Positions 56,101 through 64,000 of a stretch of DNA of 64,000 bases are shown piece by piece. The DNA lies in contig CM065690.1 of NCBI GenBank assembly GCA_017654935.2, forward strand, positions 20,543,808 to 20,607,807, read 5' to 3'. Source of the DNA: Phymorhynchus buccinoides. Lineage: Eukaryota > Mollusca > Gastropoda > Neogastropoda > Raphitomidae. The notes under the pieces were generated by a model, which was not told the origin of the DNA, did not search any database, and saw only the letters and a program-made list of their open reading frames with translations. Within the stretch, counting starts at the first letter, position 1. The number at the start of each line of letters is the position of its first letter. Made by a program: the position numbers and the translations under genes.

Positions 56101-56725
56101 ACTGGAGCCGAAAATGCTGCCGCGCCGCTGGTTGGTCTAGCGTTTTCACGCTCTAATTTACCTTGGCCTTGACCTTGGACATGTCAAAATATTGTCTTGG
56201 CTATACAGTTACAAGCCCCGAATTTGGTCAAGATCATATGGATTGCAAAACAATTAATATTAATGACCTTGATGACTGTTGATATTGTTTTTTCTCTCTC
56301 TCCCTCTCCCTCTCCCTCTCCCTCCTTGTCAAAGTTTCAACACAAAACTCCCCCCCCCCCCCCCCCCCCCCCCCCCTTGGTTAACGTGTACACAGACCTT
56401 TGACTAAGTACTAATACTAGCGTCGCATGCTCTCTGTGTCCCCAAAACCTGTGCAAATCAGATTGACGTGGAGAACCACGAGGGGCACGTGCTGGCGAGC
56501 GCGCGGCGGCTGTTCCGGGAAATCGACATCCCCATGGTGTGGCTGGAGTGGGAGTGGGTGAAGAAGACGGACGGGCCGTACGGGGCTGGGGCCATCCTGG
56601 ACTTCATGGAGGAGCGCGGGCTGGAACCCCGCGACCTCATGACTGGGGAGCCTCTGGAGGGGGACCCCGTCAGCTGGCCTTTTACCGTGCTGTTTGTTAG
56701 ACGGGGGGTGAAGGTCGAGGCATAG
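49406..56725 (+). CDS. FkbM-family methyltransferase, type II membrane protein, three exons
   Basis: Exons are 49406-49992, 54423-54642 and 56462-56725. They join in frame (587+220+264 nt) to about 356 residues. Splice sites are AG/GTGTGT, TTTAG/G, AAG/GTCAGT and AAATCAG/ATT. Residues about 15-35 (LVLLTVVVLFGLLLLYHLF) form a signal anchor, so the enzyme probably faces the Golgi/ER lumen. The SAM-binding motif DAGANVGLVTLQAA begins at about residue 162, followed by VVALEP. Exon 2 gives VHVLNNAASSSEG, typical of FkbM domains. Exon 3 opens with IDVENHEGHVLASA, matching the FkbM 'KIDVEGxE' block. The family O-methylates sugars or lipids; the substrate is unknown. Codons are GC-rich, unlike the flanking repeats. 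The stop is TAG at 56723. Confidence 0.85.
50040..50190. repeat. Intronic G run and (GT)n/(GC)n tract
   Basis: A GGGGT-rich segment is followed by GT then mixed GT/GC alternation. It lies between exon 1 and its partial duplicate. Confidence 0.93.
50196..50303 (+). pseudogene. Partial duplicate of exon 1 (3' end) inside intron 1
   Basis: It matches 49863-49974 closely: ATCAGTAAGGATCTGCCGCT, then CATCGATGCTGGAGCCAATG, then CACCCTGCAGG..GCCATA, then GGGCAGGGAGGTGGTGG and CATTTACGAAAAC. It has lost 3 bases plus one codon change at the SAM motif, gained a TAG (ATATAGGG) and has no splice donor after it. It is a dead exon copy about 330 bp downstream of the original. Confidence 0.88.
50304..50780. 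other. Intron 1, unassigned
   Basis: It contains GGCCGCCATGATGG and ATGGCGGATAAAAAG motifs near 50600 that look like a dispersed repeat. No gene is supported. Confidence 0.35.
50780..53793 (+). pseudogene. Large intronless uncharacterised reading frame nested in intron 1 (broken)
   Basis: Three blocks in protein order: 50789-51262 (acidic linker, then VPESLYLLVRLLCAGD), 51259-51705 (LSICEDIVFLVSKGRKLTPK, HLGLGMAVHQATRSKELV, GMGAFHATQYAA), and 51706-53793 (GNAKPEPVFPNPIEADW, MAWILARQQVPNGQHVPGW, PMPIINAPAHDFDTIWTVMR, FVEMLPWFASFDHVNYTRW, DLVFDRYEDQSIKAG). A frameshift lies at about 51240-51259, and one TAG at 51703-51705 separates blocks 2 and 3 in the same frame. From memory, proteins with these phrases form a large multi-copy family of unknown function in molluscs and corals; I cannot verify this here. 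Members extend further at the C-terminus, so this copy looks 3'-truncated. It lies on the same strand as the host gene. Confidence 0.7.
53794..54422. other. Intron 1, right part, with possible SINE remnant
   Basis: A GGATACCGGGGGGGG patch lies at 53880-53897. The segment 54080-54205 (CCGAAATCGGAATGCGTC to GAAGAAGAAGAAGAAG) has a GAAGAAG tail like that near 742 and may be a short retroposon. The branch/acceptor for exon 2 (GTTGTTG..TATATTTAG) is at 54400-54422. Confidence 0.35.
54423..54642 (+). CDS. FkbM methyltransferase exon 2
   Basis: Acceptor TTTAG at 54422 and donor GTCAGT at 54643. It encodes SAADFGHGSLVHVLNNAASS, then EGSVTMAMDTPRHVARFEIS, then YAIVIDRLVDILPF, the middle of the FkbM domain. 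It ends at a codon boundary. Confidence 0.87.
55015..55490 (-). repeat. Dispersed repeat in intron 2, inverted relative to 41255-41620
   Basis: The segment 55440-55165 on the minus strand aligns with 41333-41600. The adjoining 55015-55210 part (GGCACCACAATGATTTAGCA, CACGTCACAG..AGGAATCCCC, GTTCTCTACCCGGGTAAG) aligns with 58220-58400 in the same orientation. The two blocks therefore belong to one longer repeat family of which each locus holds different parts. Confidence 0.75.
55491..56340. other. Intron 2, unassigned, with AAGGTCA motifs
   Basis: No gene. Nuclear-receptor-type half-sites cluster at 56083-56108 (AAGGTCATTGG, CCAAGGTCAAGGTCACT), with inverted TGACCTTGGAC at 56171 and TGACCTTGAT at 56259. 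The surroundings look like a dispersed repeat. Confidence 0.4.
56348..56402 (+). repeat. Poly-C tract followed by a solo palindrome end
   Basis: The 27-base C run at 56350-56376 is followed by GGTTAACGTGTACACAGACC (56380-56399), identical in type to the outer end of the palindromic units at 46443-46909. Confidence 0.8.
56462..56725 (+). CDS. FkbM methyltransferase exon 3 (last coding exon)
   Basis: Acceptor AAATCAG at 56461. It encodes 87 residues from IDVENHEGHVLASARRLF to a charged C-terminus RRGVKVEA and TAG. Acidic/aromatic WLEWEWVKKTDGPYGAGAIL follows the conserved IDVE block. Confidence 0.87.
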   Translation: MDVENHEGHVLASARRLFREIDIPMVWLEWEWVKKTDGPYGAGAILDFMEERGLEPRDLMTGEPLEGDPVSWPFTVLFVRRGVKVEA

Positions 56726-56734
56726 AAAGAAGAA

Positions 56735-57119
56735 GATGATGATGATTGATGGAGGAGGAGGAGGAGGAGGATAGTGATGATGATGAGTAGGAGGAGGAGA
56801 AGGATTAGGGGGGGGAGGAGGAGGATAGTGATAGTGAGGAGGAGGAGGAGGAGGAGGAGGAGGAGGAGGAGAAGGATTAGGGGGAGGAGGAGGAGGATAG
56901 TGATAGTGAGGAGGAGGAGGAGAAGGATTAGGTGGAGGAGGAGGATAGTGATAGTGATGAGGAGGAGAAGAATTAGGGGGATGAGGAGGAGGATAGTGAT
57001 GATGATGAGGAGGAGGAGGAGGAGGAGGAGAAGGATTAGAGGGAGGGGGAAGAAGATAGTGATAGTGAGGAGGAGGAGGAGGAGAAGGAGGAAGAGGAGG
57101 AGAGAAAAGCGGGCAAAAG

Positions 57120-57165
<46 letters not shown>
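56735..57165 (+). repeat. Purine-only minisatellite in the methyltransferase 3' region
   Basis: GGA and GAT triplets are organised in a loose ~45-65 bp higher-order unit: (GGA)n, AAGGATTAGGGGG, (GGA)n, ATAGTGATAGTGA. The last ~50 bp is (GA)n and GACAGA. It starts 10 nt after the stop codon. The strand asymmetry (almost no C) favours triplex or R-loop structures if transcribed. Confidence 0.92.
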
Positions 57166-57169
<4 letters not shown>

Positions 57170-57204
57170 CACAGACATCTTTATGAGTGCAGGGGTGAAG
57201 ATTG

Positions 57205-57451
57205 AGGAATGATGATGCTGATGATGATGATGATGATGATGATGAAAACGTTTTGAAGAAACGTTAGGCCTCAAAAGAAAAGGTTGGGGAGCCGAGAGAG
57301 AGTGAGACAGAAAGAGACAGAGAGAGGGGGGTGGGGTGGAGGGGGGATGGATGGAAGGGGAGTGGGGATATCCTTGTCAGAGCGGGGATGGCGATTGAAG
57401 ATCGAAGCATGAGGAGGATAAAGATGATAAGTGTGTGAAGAAAGGTGAAGT

Positions 57452-57504
<53 letters not shown>

Positions 57505-57505
57505 T
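57205..57505. repeat. (GAT)n and (GA)n microsatellites
   Basis: GATGAT at 57207-57245, GAGAGAGTGAGACAGAAAGAG around 57294-57330, and pure GA at 57455-57501. Confidence 0.93.
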
Positions 57506-57631
57506 CGGAACATTTTTAATGCACATTGGCCTTGGACCACAATACATTATTAAGGGAGGGGGGATGAAGGGTTAGTATTTACATGAGAAAAAAAATTAAT
57601 AAAAAAAATTAAAAAATATTGTACTGTACTA

Positions 57632-57718
57632 CATTCAATAAGCCCATGTGAGAAGCTAACACAATCATGTATCTCGAAGTTCATTCAATAAGCCCATGTG
57701 AGAAGCTAACACAATCAT
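57632..57718 (+). repeat. Direct repeat pair, 37 bp, period 50
   Basis: CATTCAATAAGCCCATGTG, then AGAAGCTAACACAATCAT, at 57632-57668 and 57682-57718, identical. The only difference between periods is the spacer. Confidence 0.92.
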
Positions 57719-58205
57719 ACATTTTTAAACGTCCAAAATAACCATATTTCAATATCATCCCCAATATGGGTGCAATTGATATATTATATATAGTTTTATT
57801 TTTTATTTTGTTTTAAACAATTACGCTTATGTGTTGTATGTCGAATTCACTTTTAATACAAGAATTACAATAGCAATGCCCTTTTCCTCCTATTTACTGC
57901 GTGAAGCACAAATCGTGATACGTTGTATCTGTGTGAAACATTAGTGACTGTAAGAATAACATGAATTGGAAATTTAGCAGATTCTTTGAGAAATGTGTGT
58001 CTAAGATCACTGTAGGACAAAAAGTTCAACAAAAGATGCTCCATCTTCAATCTGGTTTCTACAGAATGGACACATCTTATTTCCTACTGTATCACTATAG
58101 CGATGAACATTATTATTTAGTGGCAGAGCATTTACTCTTACCTAAGTTAAAGCTACACAAAAGCAATATGTATCCATTTCTATAAGATATCTTTCCTTTT
58201 CAAAA
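57719..58205. other. Intergenic stretch, nothing recognised
   Basis: Short frames on both strands show no domain. Confidence 0.4.
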
Positions 58206-58209
58206 ACTT

Positions 58210-58445
58210 CACCGCCAAAGTCGCATTTTAGCACCACAGTGATTTAACACCTATGTCACTAAAAGGCATCACATTGGGGTCTATTATCCAAAGACCCTAT
58301 TGTCTTAGTTTTGGGAAGTAAGGATAGACCTTATTTTATATATGTCACAGAAGAATCCCCAGTACTGCAGATGGATTTTGTTCTCTACCCAGGTAAATTT
58401 AATGAAAAAGTTTGGCTGAAATATGGCTGGCGGTGAAAGGGTTAA
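58210..58445 (+). repeat. Dispersed repeat, second copy of the 55015-55210 block
   Basis: Shared strings include TTTTAGCACCACAGTGATTT, ATGTCACAGAAGAATCCCC, GTTCTCTACCCAGGTAAATT and GGCTGGCGGTGAAAGGGTTA. Confidence 0.75.
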
Positions 58446-58564
58446 AAGATCTATAGTTATCACATCTCTCGCGGTCTCTAATGGAGCTTGACCATTCTTG
58501 AATGTATATGTCAATGAGCCTCTGTTTAAATTCAAATAAAAAGGTTTTTACTTGTTCGGCAGTA

Positions 58565-58712
58565 AAGGTGCCCACCCAAATTATCTCATGAAATAAAGAA
58601 ATGTTCAGTCAAATTTGCCCATGAGACGAATGCTAGACATTAACGCTCGTCTCATGGGCAAAATGAGATTGAAATTTGCTTCATTTCATGAGATAATTGG
58701 GGTGGGCTTCTT
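58565..58712. repeat. Palindromic MITE-like element (~145 bp)
   Basis: The left arm GCCCACCCAAATTATCTCAT, then TTTGCCCATGAGACGA, pairs with the right arm TCGTCTCATGGGCAAA, then ATGAGATAATTGGGGTGGGC. The loop is about 16 bp (58635-58650). There are small mismatches and an internal offset around 58595-58610. No flanking duplication is obvious. Confidence 0.85.
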
Positions 58713-59530
58713 ACCCGCCCATGCGCTTTTTACCCCGTCTTCCCCTACAAATCCAAAACCTGTCAAACACAAAATTTCCATTACCTTAGATGCCCAACAT
58801 TGTTTACCAGATCTATCTAACTCTAATAGCGTCATATATGTGGAAGCCTATCTGAATTCATTTGTAAAATCCTAAACCAATAGCGAATGCATGCAATAAA
58901 AGAATTGATGTAAAGTGGGAAACGACCCAACTCGCCATATACCATTTTGTTTGGAGTCCTGCTTGGAACACATAGGAATCTTTTGCATACCAACAGATAC
59001 AGACATTTCTTTGTATTTTTTAAACACTTTACAAACTTGGAATACAGCCTTTTTACCTTTCGTTACTAAATGTTGTGTGTGTGACGAGGTAATGGGTTAA
59101 AAGGCTAAGTCCCTAGGGAAGACTTTAGAAAATTTGCCTTTAGCCCACTTCTCTAGGGTATGGGAGATGAGCAACTTTCCCGGCCCCTTTTCATCTAATA
59201 AATTTATATTTGTGCCCGGGTTCTGGCTCGTATGGTTGTAAGAAATACAAGTGGTTGAATTGCTCTAAATGGCAGACAGAGAGAAGTAGGGTTTTACATG
59301 AAATTACAAGACTCCCACTCTCATCAGTCTGACCAAAGGGTTCAGGATTATTTGACACTTGTATTTTATTTACTCCCAAAATCTGCATGAGATTATGCAA
59401 CAATAATAATAAAGCAGCTCAATGGCGCCAAAACAAAATGTGAATGAAAAACAATGGAATCCGAAAGGATTTACAAGACTTTTGTCTTTCTAGAAGGTTA
59501 GCCCCAAGCAGGAAGGGTCACTAATCATCA
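58713..59530. other. Unassigned stretch, possibly retroelement remnant
   Basis: Several short open frames lie on both strands with no recognisable domain. A (TAA)n patch is near 59402. Confidence 0.3.
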
Positions 59531-59800
59531 TTGTCCGGAGGAAAGTTCAAATGATTGGCGCGGTCCGGGGGACTTAGCTGTGGTTGAGTTCCTCCGTAGT
59601 GATCGGCGAGTGCTGGGGTGGCTGGGCTTGCTCGTCAGATGAGAGTAGCTCCCAGTCGTTCCGGTTACGGCTTCGCGGGATGGCACGGTTCAAGCGTGGT
59701 CTCCTCGCGGATTCTGGGTGCGGGGCGTCTTGGCGGCGGTCCCGTCTTGGTGCTTGTGAGTCAGGGATGATCTTCCTGCCCACGATGCCCTGCTGATAAT
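59520..59800 (-). pseudogene. GC-rich coding-like fragment (unrecognised)
   Basis: On the minus strand a basic Arg/Pro-rich frame (GRKIIPDSQAPRRDRRQ...) runs to a stop at 59574. A second frame ends SPPDRANHLNFPPDNDD at about 59527. The base composition differs sharply from the AT-rich surroundings. It could be the C-terminal end of an LTR-retrotransposon Pol or a host gene fragment; I do not recognise it. Confidence 0.3.
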
Positions 59801-60596
59801 CACAGGAGAAGGTGGATGTAGGTCTCTATGGCTTAGAGACAAGGGGCTTCAGTCGGCAGGGAATTAGTGAATCCCAACCGGCTAGAAGGCTTCCCTTGTA
59901 CAATAGCACTAGTTAATAAATAAACTGAATTTCAGTTAACAAACTGAGAACAGTAAAACATAAAAGGTGATCAAGACAACATCACTCTCCATCCAACACC
60001 TGGAAAGGAATGGTATCATAAAGTGCAAGATTGCGACCCATAGGTTTCCTACTAAAAATAGACAAAAGGGTTAGTAGGCATAAACTCCGGTTCTGGTACC
60101 AAAAGTGTTCAAGTCAAAAAACACACACACACACAAATAATCAGTGCACATAAATAGAATAGAATGTTTACCACTTCTTTTCTATAACATATCTATCTAC
60201 TCCTTATTCATCATTGAACATAGGATCTAGATCAAAACTAGGGTCAAACAAACAAGTCTCAATCACCTGCCATCAATAATACTTACTAGTGGGCTTATTA
60301 TGACTTGTTGTGAGTGTTGCTCTAGCTACGTTTCAGCGTCTTGTGTGAAAACTTTTTCTCACTACTCCAATTATAGCCTTCACTTTCAAACAATGAAAGC
60401 CTGTCATTGGTTTATAGCAGTCGACACATCACAAGATGATGCTATAATTTTATGCATACTAGTACCGAATAATCACGCGCCAGTTACATCCTTATCACGT
60501 GCCGACATTCAAATCCTTCTCGTGCTCGGAAAGGAAGGGTTCAAAAGGGCCCGACCGTGGTTGTCACTTTCTTGTGATGGGTAAGTAGATCGGGGT
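59801..60596. other. Intergenic stretch, nothing recognised
   Basis: A short CA run lies at 60121-60135. The 94-residue plus frame at 60300 has no domain. Confidence 0.35.
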
Positions 60597-60761
60597 TCAA
60601 AGAGATAACTGCGTTAATCGGCGTTCGTTTGAAGCAGCCGGGCAATTAACGTGGCGGTTGGTCGAGAAATGAAAAGGAGAGAGGGTGGGGGGGTGGGGAG
60701 GGGAGAAAGAAGGGGGGGGGGTATAGATAAGAAATAAAGAAAGCGGGTCGCGCGGGACACT

Positions 60762-60944
60762 TACGTCACAGTGTGCCTTTTTTGCACTAATCATGGTTGT
60801 AAAGTTAAATCCTAAATAGCAATACTCATTTACAACTTCAACTTTCTTACCTTTATAAAACCATTTTTCGTGCCTACCTAAGAACCCCCCCTTTCTAAAA
60901 ACCATAATTTTAGTTTTGTCTGTATTTACTGTTAACTTCATATT
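60762..60944 (-). pseudogene. LINE ORF2 fragment, same family as 44023-44945
   Basis: The minus-strand frame reads LTVNTDKTKIMVFRKGGFLG, then RHEKWFYKGKKVEVVNEYCY, then LGFNFTTMISAKKAHCDV, the post-YADD segment of a non-LTR reverse transcriptase. It is bounded by a GA-rich tract on one side and a GT microsatellite on the other. Confidence 0.78.
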
Positions 60945-60953
60945 GTCACAAGT

Positions 60954-61040
60954 TATGTGTGTGTGTGTCTGTATGTGTGTGTGTGCATGCGTGTGTGCGT
61001 GCGTGCGTGCGTGCGTGCGCGTGTGTGTGTGTGTGTGTGA
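60954..61040. repeat. (GT)n/(GC)n microsatellite
   Basis: GTGTGT and GCGTGCGTGC alternation. Confidence 0.95.
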
Positions 61041-61707
61041 AGTAATTACTGTCTGTGCTCGGCTTATGGTTGTCTACGATGCATATATTTTTCATAAAAC
61101 TTGTATTTGTATACACCAAAGTGAGGCACAGAGGCTGTCCGCTCAGTATATTTTGACCTAATTTTCACCCATTTCAAGTGACGATAAAAGCTATGCACAC
61201 AATACCCAATTGAATAAAATTTTACGAAATAAATATTTTATGTGTTGTCTTTTCATCTGTTTGATCGTTATATGCCTGTGTTGTAATTAAATGATGGAAT
61301 GAAGCGATTGAAATGACGTGCCGAGTGTGTTCGAAAGCAGCCATTTTGAGAACATCTTTACGGGTCGAGAAGGAAAAATGAACTCTAAATGAGCCAGTGT
61401 CAGGGATGTTAAAAATAACTGCCAATGGCCGTTGTAGAAAGCCTGCAGTACGTCATATTTGATGACCTAGCCCTGCTTCACGGAAATTCCCGTTAAACTG
61501 TTTGAACGAATGCTTGTAATGTACGCCATTGCTTGGTATTCCTTTAGAAAGTCTGCGTATTGTATGTTATTGAAAGATCAACGTTTTTTCTACAAATTTG
61601 TATCAAAATTGTGTTGTTATTCACGTCGGACCAATTTAGAGTTGCAATCAAACTGACCGAGCACGACAGGTTTTCACTCATGAGCAGACGACATTGCTCG
61701 GGCAGCC
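61041..61707. other. Upstream region of the 61708 gene
   Basis: There is no gene. The last ~270 bp before the ATG is less AT-rich and would contain the promoter and 5' UTR. No TATA box is placed convincingly. GGGCAGCCATGG gives a good Kozak context at the start. Confidence 0.35.
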
Positions 61708-61804
61708 ATGGCGTTTCTAGCGGAAGCCACTGCAGAAATCGGTCTGCAAAACAAAGGCGATGCGTCGCACACACAGCGAACTGTGAATCTCAACGCCTTT
61801 GTTT
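61708..61804 (+). CDS. Unrecognised host gene, exon 1
   Basis: ATG at 61708 (context GCCATGG) encodes MAFLAEATAEIGLQNKGD, then ASHTQRTVNLNAFV, ending in phase 1 at a GTAAGT donor (61805). It joins in frame to 62753-62889. I do not recognise the protein. The open frame, strong Kozak context, consensus donor and in-frame partner exon make a real gene likely. Confidence 0.62.
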
Positions 61805-62458
61805 GTAAGTTTGATGAATGCTTGTTATTTTCCTGTTTGATTTTAGTGCCAATTAAATAGAATTATAAAATAAAAATACATTGCATTGCGATAGTATGGT
61901 TCAGACTTGCCAATTCAGGTGGTGGCGATGCTGAGTTGCGAGTAAGCGCATTAAATATGTGTGTTATTTATTGATTTAGCTCTGAGAACCATTGCTTGTA
62001 GTTCGTTAGATAAAGAAAAGATGCTAGAACTGAAAAATCCTGTTTGTGTTTAAAAATATGTTCTGTGTAGCCTTTCAAAAGTGATTTTTTACTGTCACGT
62101 GACCAGTTATTTTTTGGTTTGTTGTTATTAAATACTAATTTATTATTATCAATGCTCTTGACTACAATAGGCTTATTTCAGTTTGTATTTTGATTTAAAA
62201 ACAACAACAGGATCACATTCTTGAAGTGTAATGGGCATTAGTCTACTCTTGTCCAAATCTTGTTTTAAATGATTTGATAGCTTACATATGATATAGGAAC
62301 ATGTATTGAACATCATTTTGTTTATTCTAATTTTGTTTTAATCAGCTTTGATATGATATGATTGATACTGGGTTTAATTTCTTTTTACTCTAAGTTTTCT
62401 TCAATTATATGATTCTGTAAAAATATTGTTTTTAATCCAACCCTTTTTGTAACCCAGT

Positions 62459-62500
62459 GACTTATTGATGGACTATTGTGTATGTGTGTGTGTGTCAAGT

Positions 62501-62534
<34 letters not shown>

Positions 62535-62535
62535 G
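62459..62535. repeat. (GT)n microsatellite in intron 1 of the 61708 gene
   Basis: GT dinucleotides interrupted by CAAGTCAAG. Confidence 0.95.
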
Positions 62536-62752
62536 TTGCTTTATTAAATCAGTGTCTCTTCACTGTTGTTGTGTGATGTTTATTGTATAAACATGTGCGT
62601 GAGTGTGTGCATGCACTGCACACAGGTGTGTCTGCTGTCACACCCAAATGAAAAAAAATGTATTGAGTCATTGATGAATTAATTTTTCCTGTTAATGGAT
62701 AGCAGTTATTATGTACAGTTATATTATAATGTATCTTTTAATTTTGCTTCAG

Positions 62753-62889
62753 ACGATGAGACACTGAGGAGGAGTTTTCTGCACAACACGAAAGGTAAAC
62801 CACCTCATCCACCACAGCTGGTCCTCACCAACAGAGTGCTGCTTCAGCTTTTGCTTCTGAAAACTGAGGGCAAGAAAACCTACAAGGAT
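62753..62889 (+). CDS. Unrecognised host gene, exon 2
   Basis: The acceptor is TTTTGCTTCAG (62752) and the donor GTAAGT (62890). It encodes YDETLRRSFLHNTKGKPPHP, then PQLVLTNRVLLQLLLLKTEG, then KKTYKD (the first codon is split with exon 1). Exons 1 and 2 total 234 nt, 78 codons, and end on a codon boundary. Later exons must lie beyond the window. The Leu-rich stretch may be a helix. No function is assigned. Confidence 0.68.
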
Positions 62890-63560
62890 GTAAGTAACAG
62901 TCCTCTGCCATATGGTTAAGTCAAAGGAGGGTCATGCAATGAATTACATTGTGTGTGTGTGTTGTTTTTTCTTGTTTGTTTCTGTTAATTTTTTGCCTAC
63001 GGTAATGTCTCTGTGGACAGCAGTGCAGCATTGTATTTTTTATACTCTAAAAATCTGGTAACACAAAATTACTAGGACTTAAATTTTATTTTGAGATAGC
63101 CATTTTATCAACAATAAAAGCTTTGTTTGCCTATGGAGGATTAAATTTAAATGATTATTAATGTCAGGTTTCAGATTATTGTTTCTGGTACCCATTTCTG
63201 AGTTTGCTGGATTCCAATATATAATTTTGTTTTATATGTTATTGCTTTTTAAAATTTGATTGCAACGCTTAGAGCTTAAAGATTAGGCGCTATAAAAGTT
63301 GTCTTAATAAATAAATAAATAAATTGTAACTTAGGAGAGTTTGCCCTAAGAATAGCAATATGACCCCAATCACTTTTTCCCCCCAGTATGATATGAACTT
63401 CTGTAAATCACTGCACATTTGTAGCCTCATTTGTAGATGTGATGATTAATGATGGTAATAGGGTGGGGGGGAGGGTGTATGTGTATGCCTATTTGCATGT
63501 GTGTTACTCGCACACATTGAGCGATTGTATGTTTTTGCTTCTTGTTTTTAAATTTTTGTT
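62890..63560. other. Intron or 3' flank of the 61708 gene
   Basis: AT-rich with a (AAAT)n patch near 63308-63324 and a GGGTGGGGGG run near 63462. No further exon was recognised. Confidence 0.4.
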
Positions 63561-64000
63561 AGAGCTCCACATTTAGCGGCGTAGTGCGCTATAGAGCCCC
63601 ACATTTGGCGGAGGAATGCGCTATAGAGCTCCACATTTGGCGGAGGAGTGCGCTATAGAGCTCCACATTTGGCGGAGGAGTGCGCTATATAGCTCCACAT
63701 TTAGCGGCGGAGTGTGCTATAGAGCTCCACATTTAGCGTCGGAGTGCGCTATAGAGCTCCACATTTATCGGCGGAGTGTGCTATAGAGCTCCACATTTAG
63801 CGGCGGAGTGCGCTATAGAGCTCCACATTTAGCGGAGGAGTGTACTATACGTCTCCACATTTAGCGGCGGAGTGTGCTATAGAGCTCCACATTTGGCGGC
63901 GGAGTGTGCTATAGAGCTCCACATTTAGCTGCAGAGTGTGCTGTAGAGCTCCACATTTAGCGGCGGAGTGTGCTATAGAGCTCCACATTTAGCGGAGGAG
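63561..64000 (+). repeat. 32-bp tandem repeat array running off the window
   Basis: The unit starts AGAGCTCCACATTTAGCGG and ends GGAGTGTGCTAT; 13.75 units are visible at constant 32-bp spacing. Variation is confined to a few positions (TTAGCGGC/TTGGCGGA, GTGTGC/GTGCGC). AGCTCC/GGAG within each unit can pair. It is a satellite or minisatellite whose right end lies outside. Confidence 0.95.

Noticed and set aside
56417..57274. His/Pro-rich 285-residue minus-strand frame and Arg-rich 143-residue plus-strand frame
   Set aside because: They are translations of the GGA/GAT minisatellite and of the antisense of methyltransferase exon 3.
59574..59783. Confident LTR-retrotransposon call
   Set aside because: Only a short basic Arg/Pro-rich segment is present; no protease, RT, integrase or LTR pair could be seen.

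Overview
This window is animal genomic DNA, most likely from a marine mollusc and plausibly a caenogastropod. That rests on spliced host exons, TTAGGG-type telomeric repeats, very long CA/GT and CT microsatellites, and LINE and SINE families of the kind common in molluscan genomes. I see no prokaryotic operons, tRNAs or rRNAs. The species call is inference.

The left half (about 3-37 kb) is a nest of one RNase H-bearing non-LTR retrotransposon superfamily (I/Nimb-like: ORF1 with three zinc knuckles; ORF2 with AP-type endonuclease, reverse transcriptase, RNase H and a Cys/His tail). Two nearly identical minus-strand copies lie at 4364-12745 and 13074-20529. A plus-strand element with an intact ORF1 but a gutted ORF2 lies at 20530-24640, head-to-head with copy 2. 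A decayed plus-strand copy follows at 24641-31236. A 5'-truncated plus-strand ORF2 with a long structured 3' UTR follows at 31237-35350, and more 3'-UTR-like blocks run to 37.2 kb. No element keeps both ORFs intact. Copy 1 has a complete ORF2 and a frameshifted ORF1; the third element has a complete ORF1 and almost no ORF2.

The LINE 3' ends carry a two-tier stem-loop whose sequence changes between subfamilies while its pairing is kept. The same stem-loop terminates a separate ~150-240 bp SINE-like family, three copies of which have clear 11-12 bp target-site duplications. This LINE/SINE tail pairing, plus a covarying hairpin in the LINE 5' leader, is the strongest system-level signal in the window.

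The middle (37-49 kb) is accessory repeat DNA. It holds a 1.5 kb fold-back element whose arms are arrays of GAATTC-centred repeats and whose core holds a helix-turn-helix transposase-like exon. It also holds GAGCGC-rich inverted arms around an interstitial telomeric repeat, ~150 bp perfect-looking palindromes, degenerate fragments of two other LINE families, and long microsatellites.

The right part (49.4-64 kb) contains host genes. A three-exon FkbM-family methyltransferase with an N-terminal membrane anchor spans 49406-56725. Its first intron holds a partial duplication of exon 1 and a 3 kb, mostly intronless, multi-domain-sized reading frame of an uncharacterised invertebrate family, broken by a frameshift and a stop. 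Two exons of an unrecognised gene (61708-61804, 62753-62889) run off toward the right edge, which is a 32-bp tandem array.
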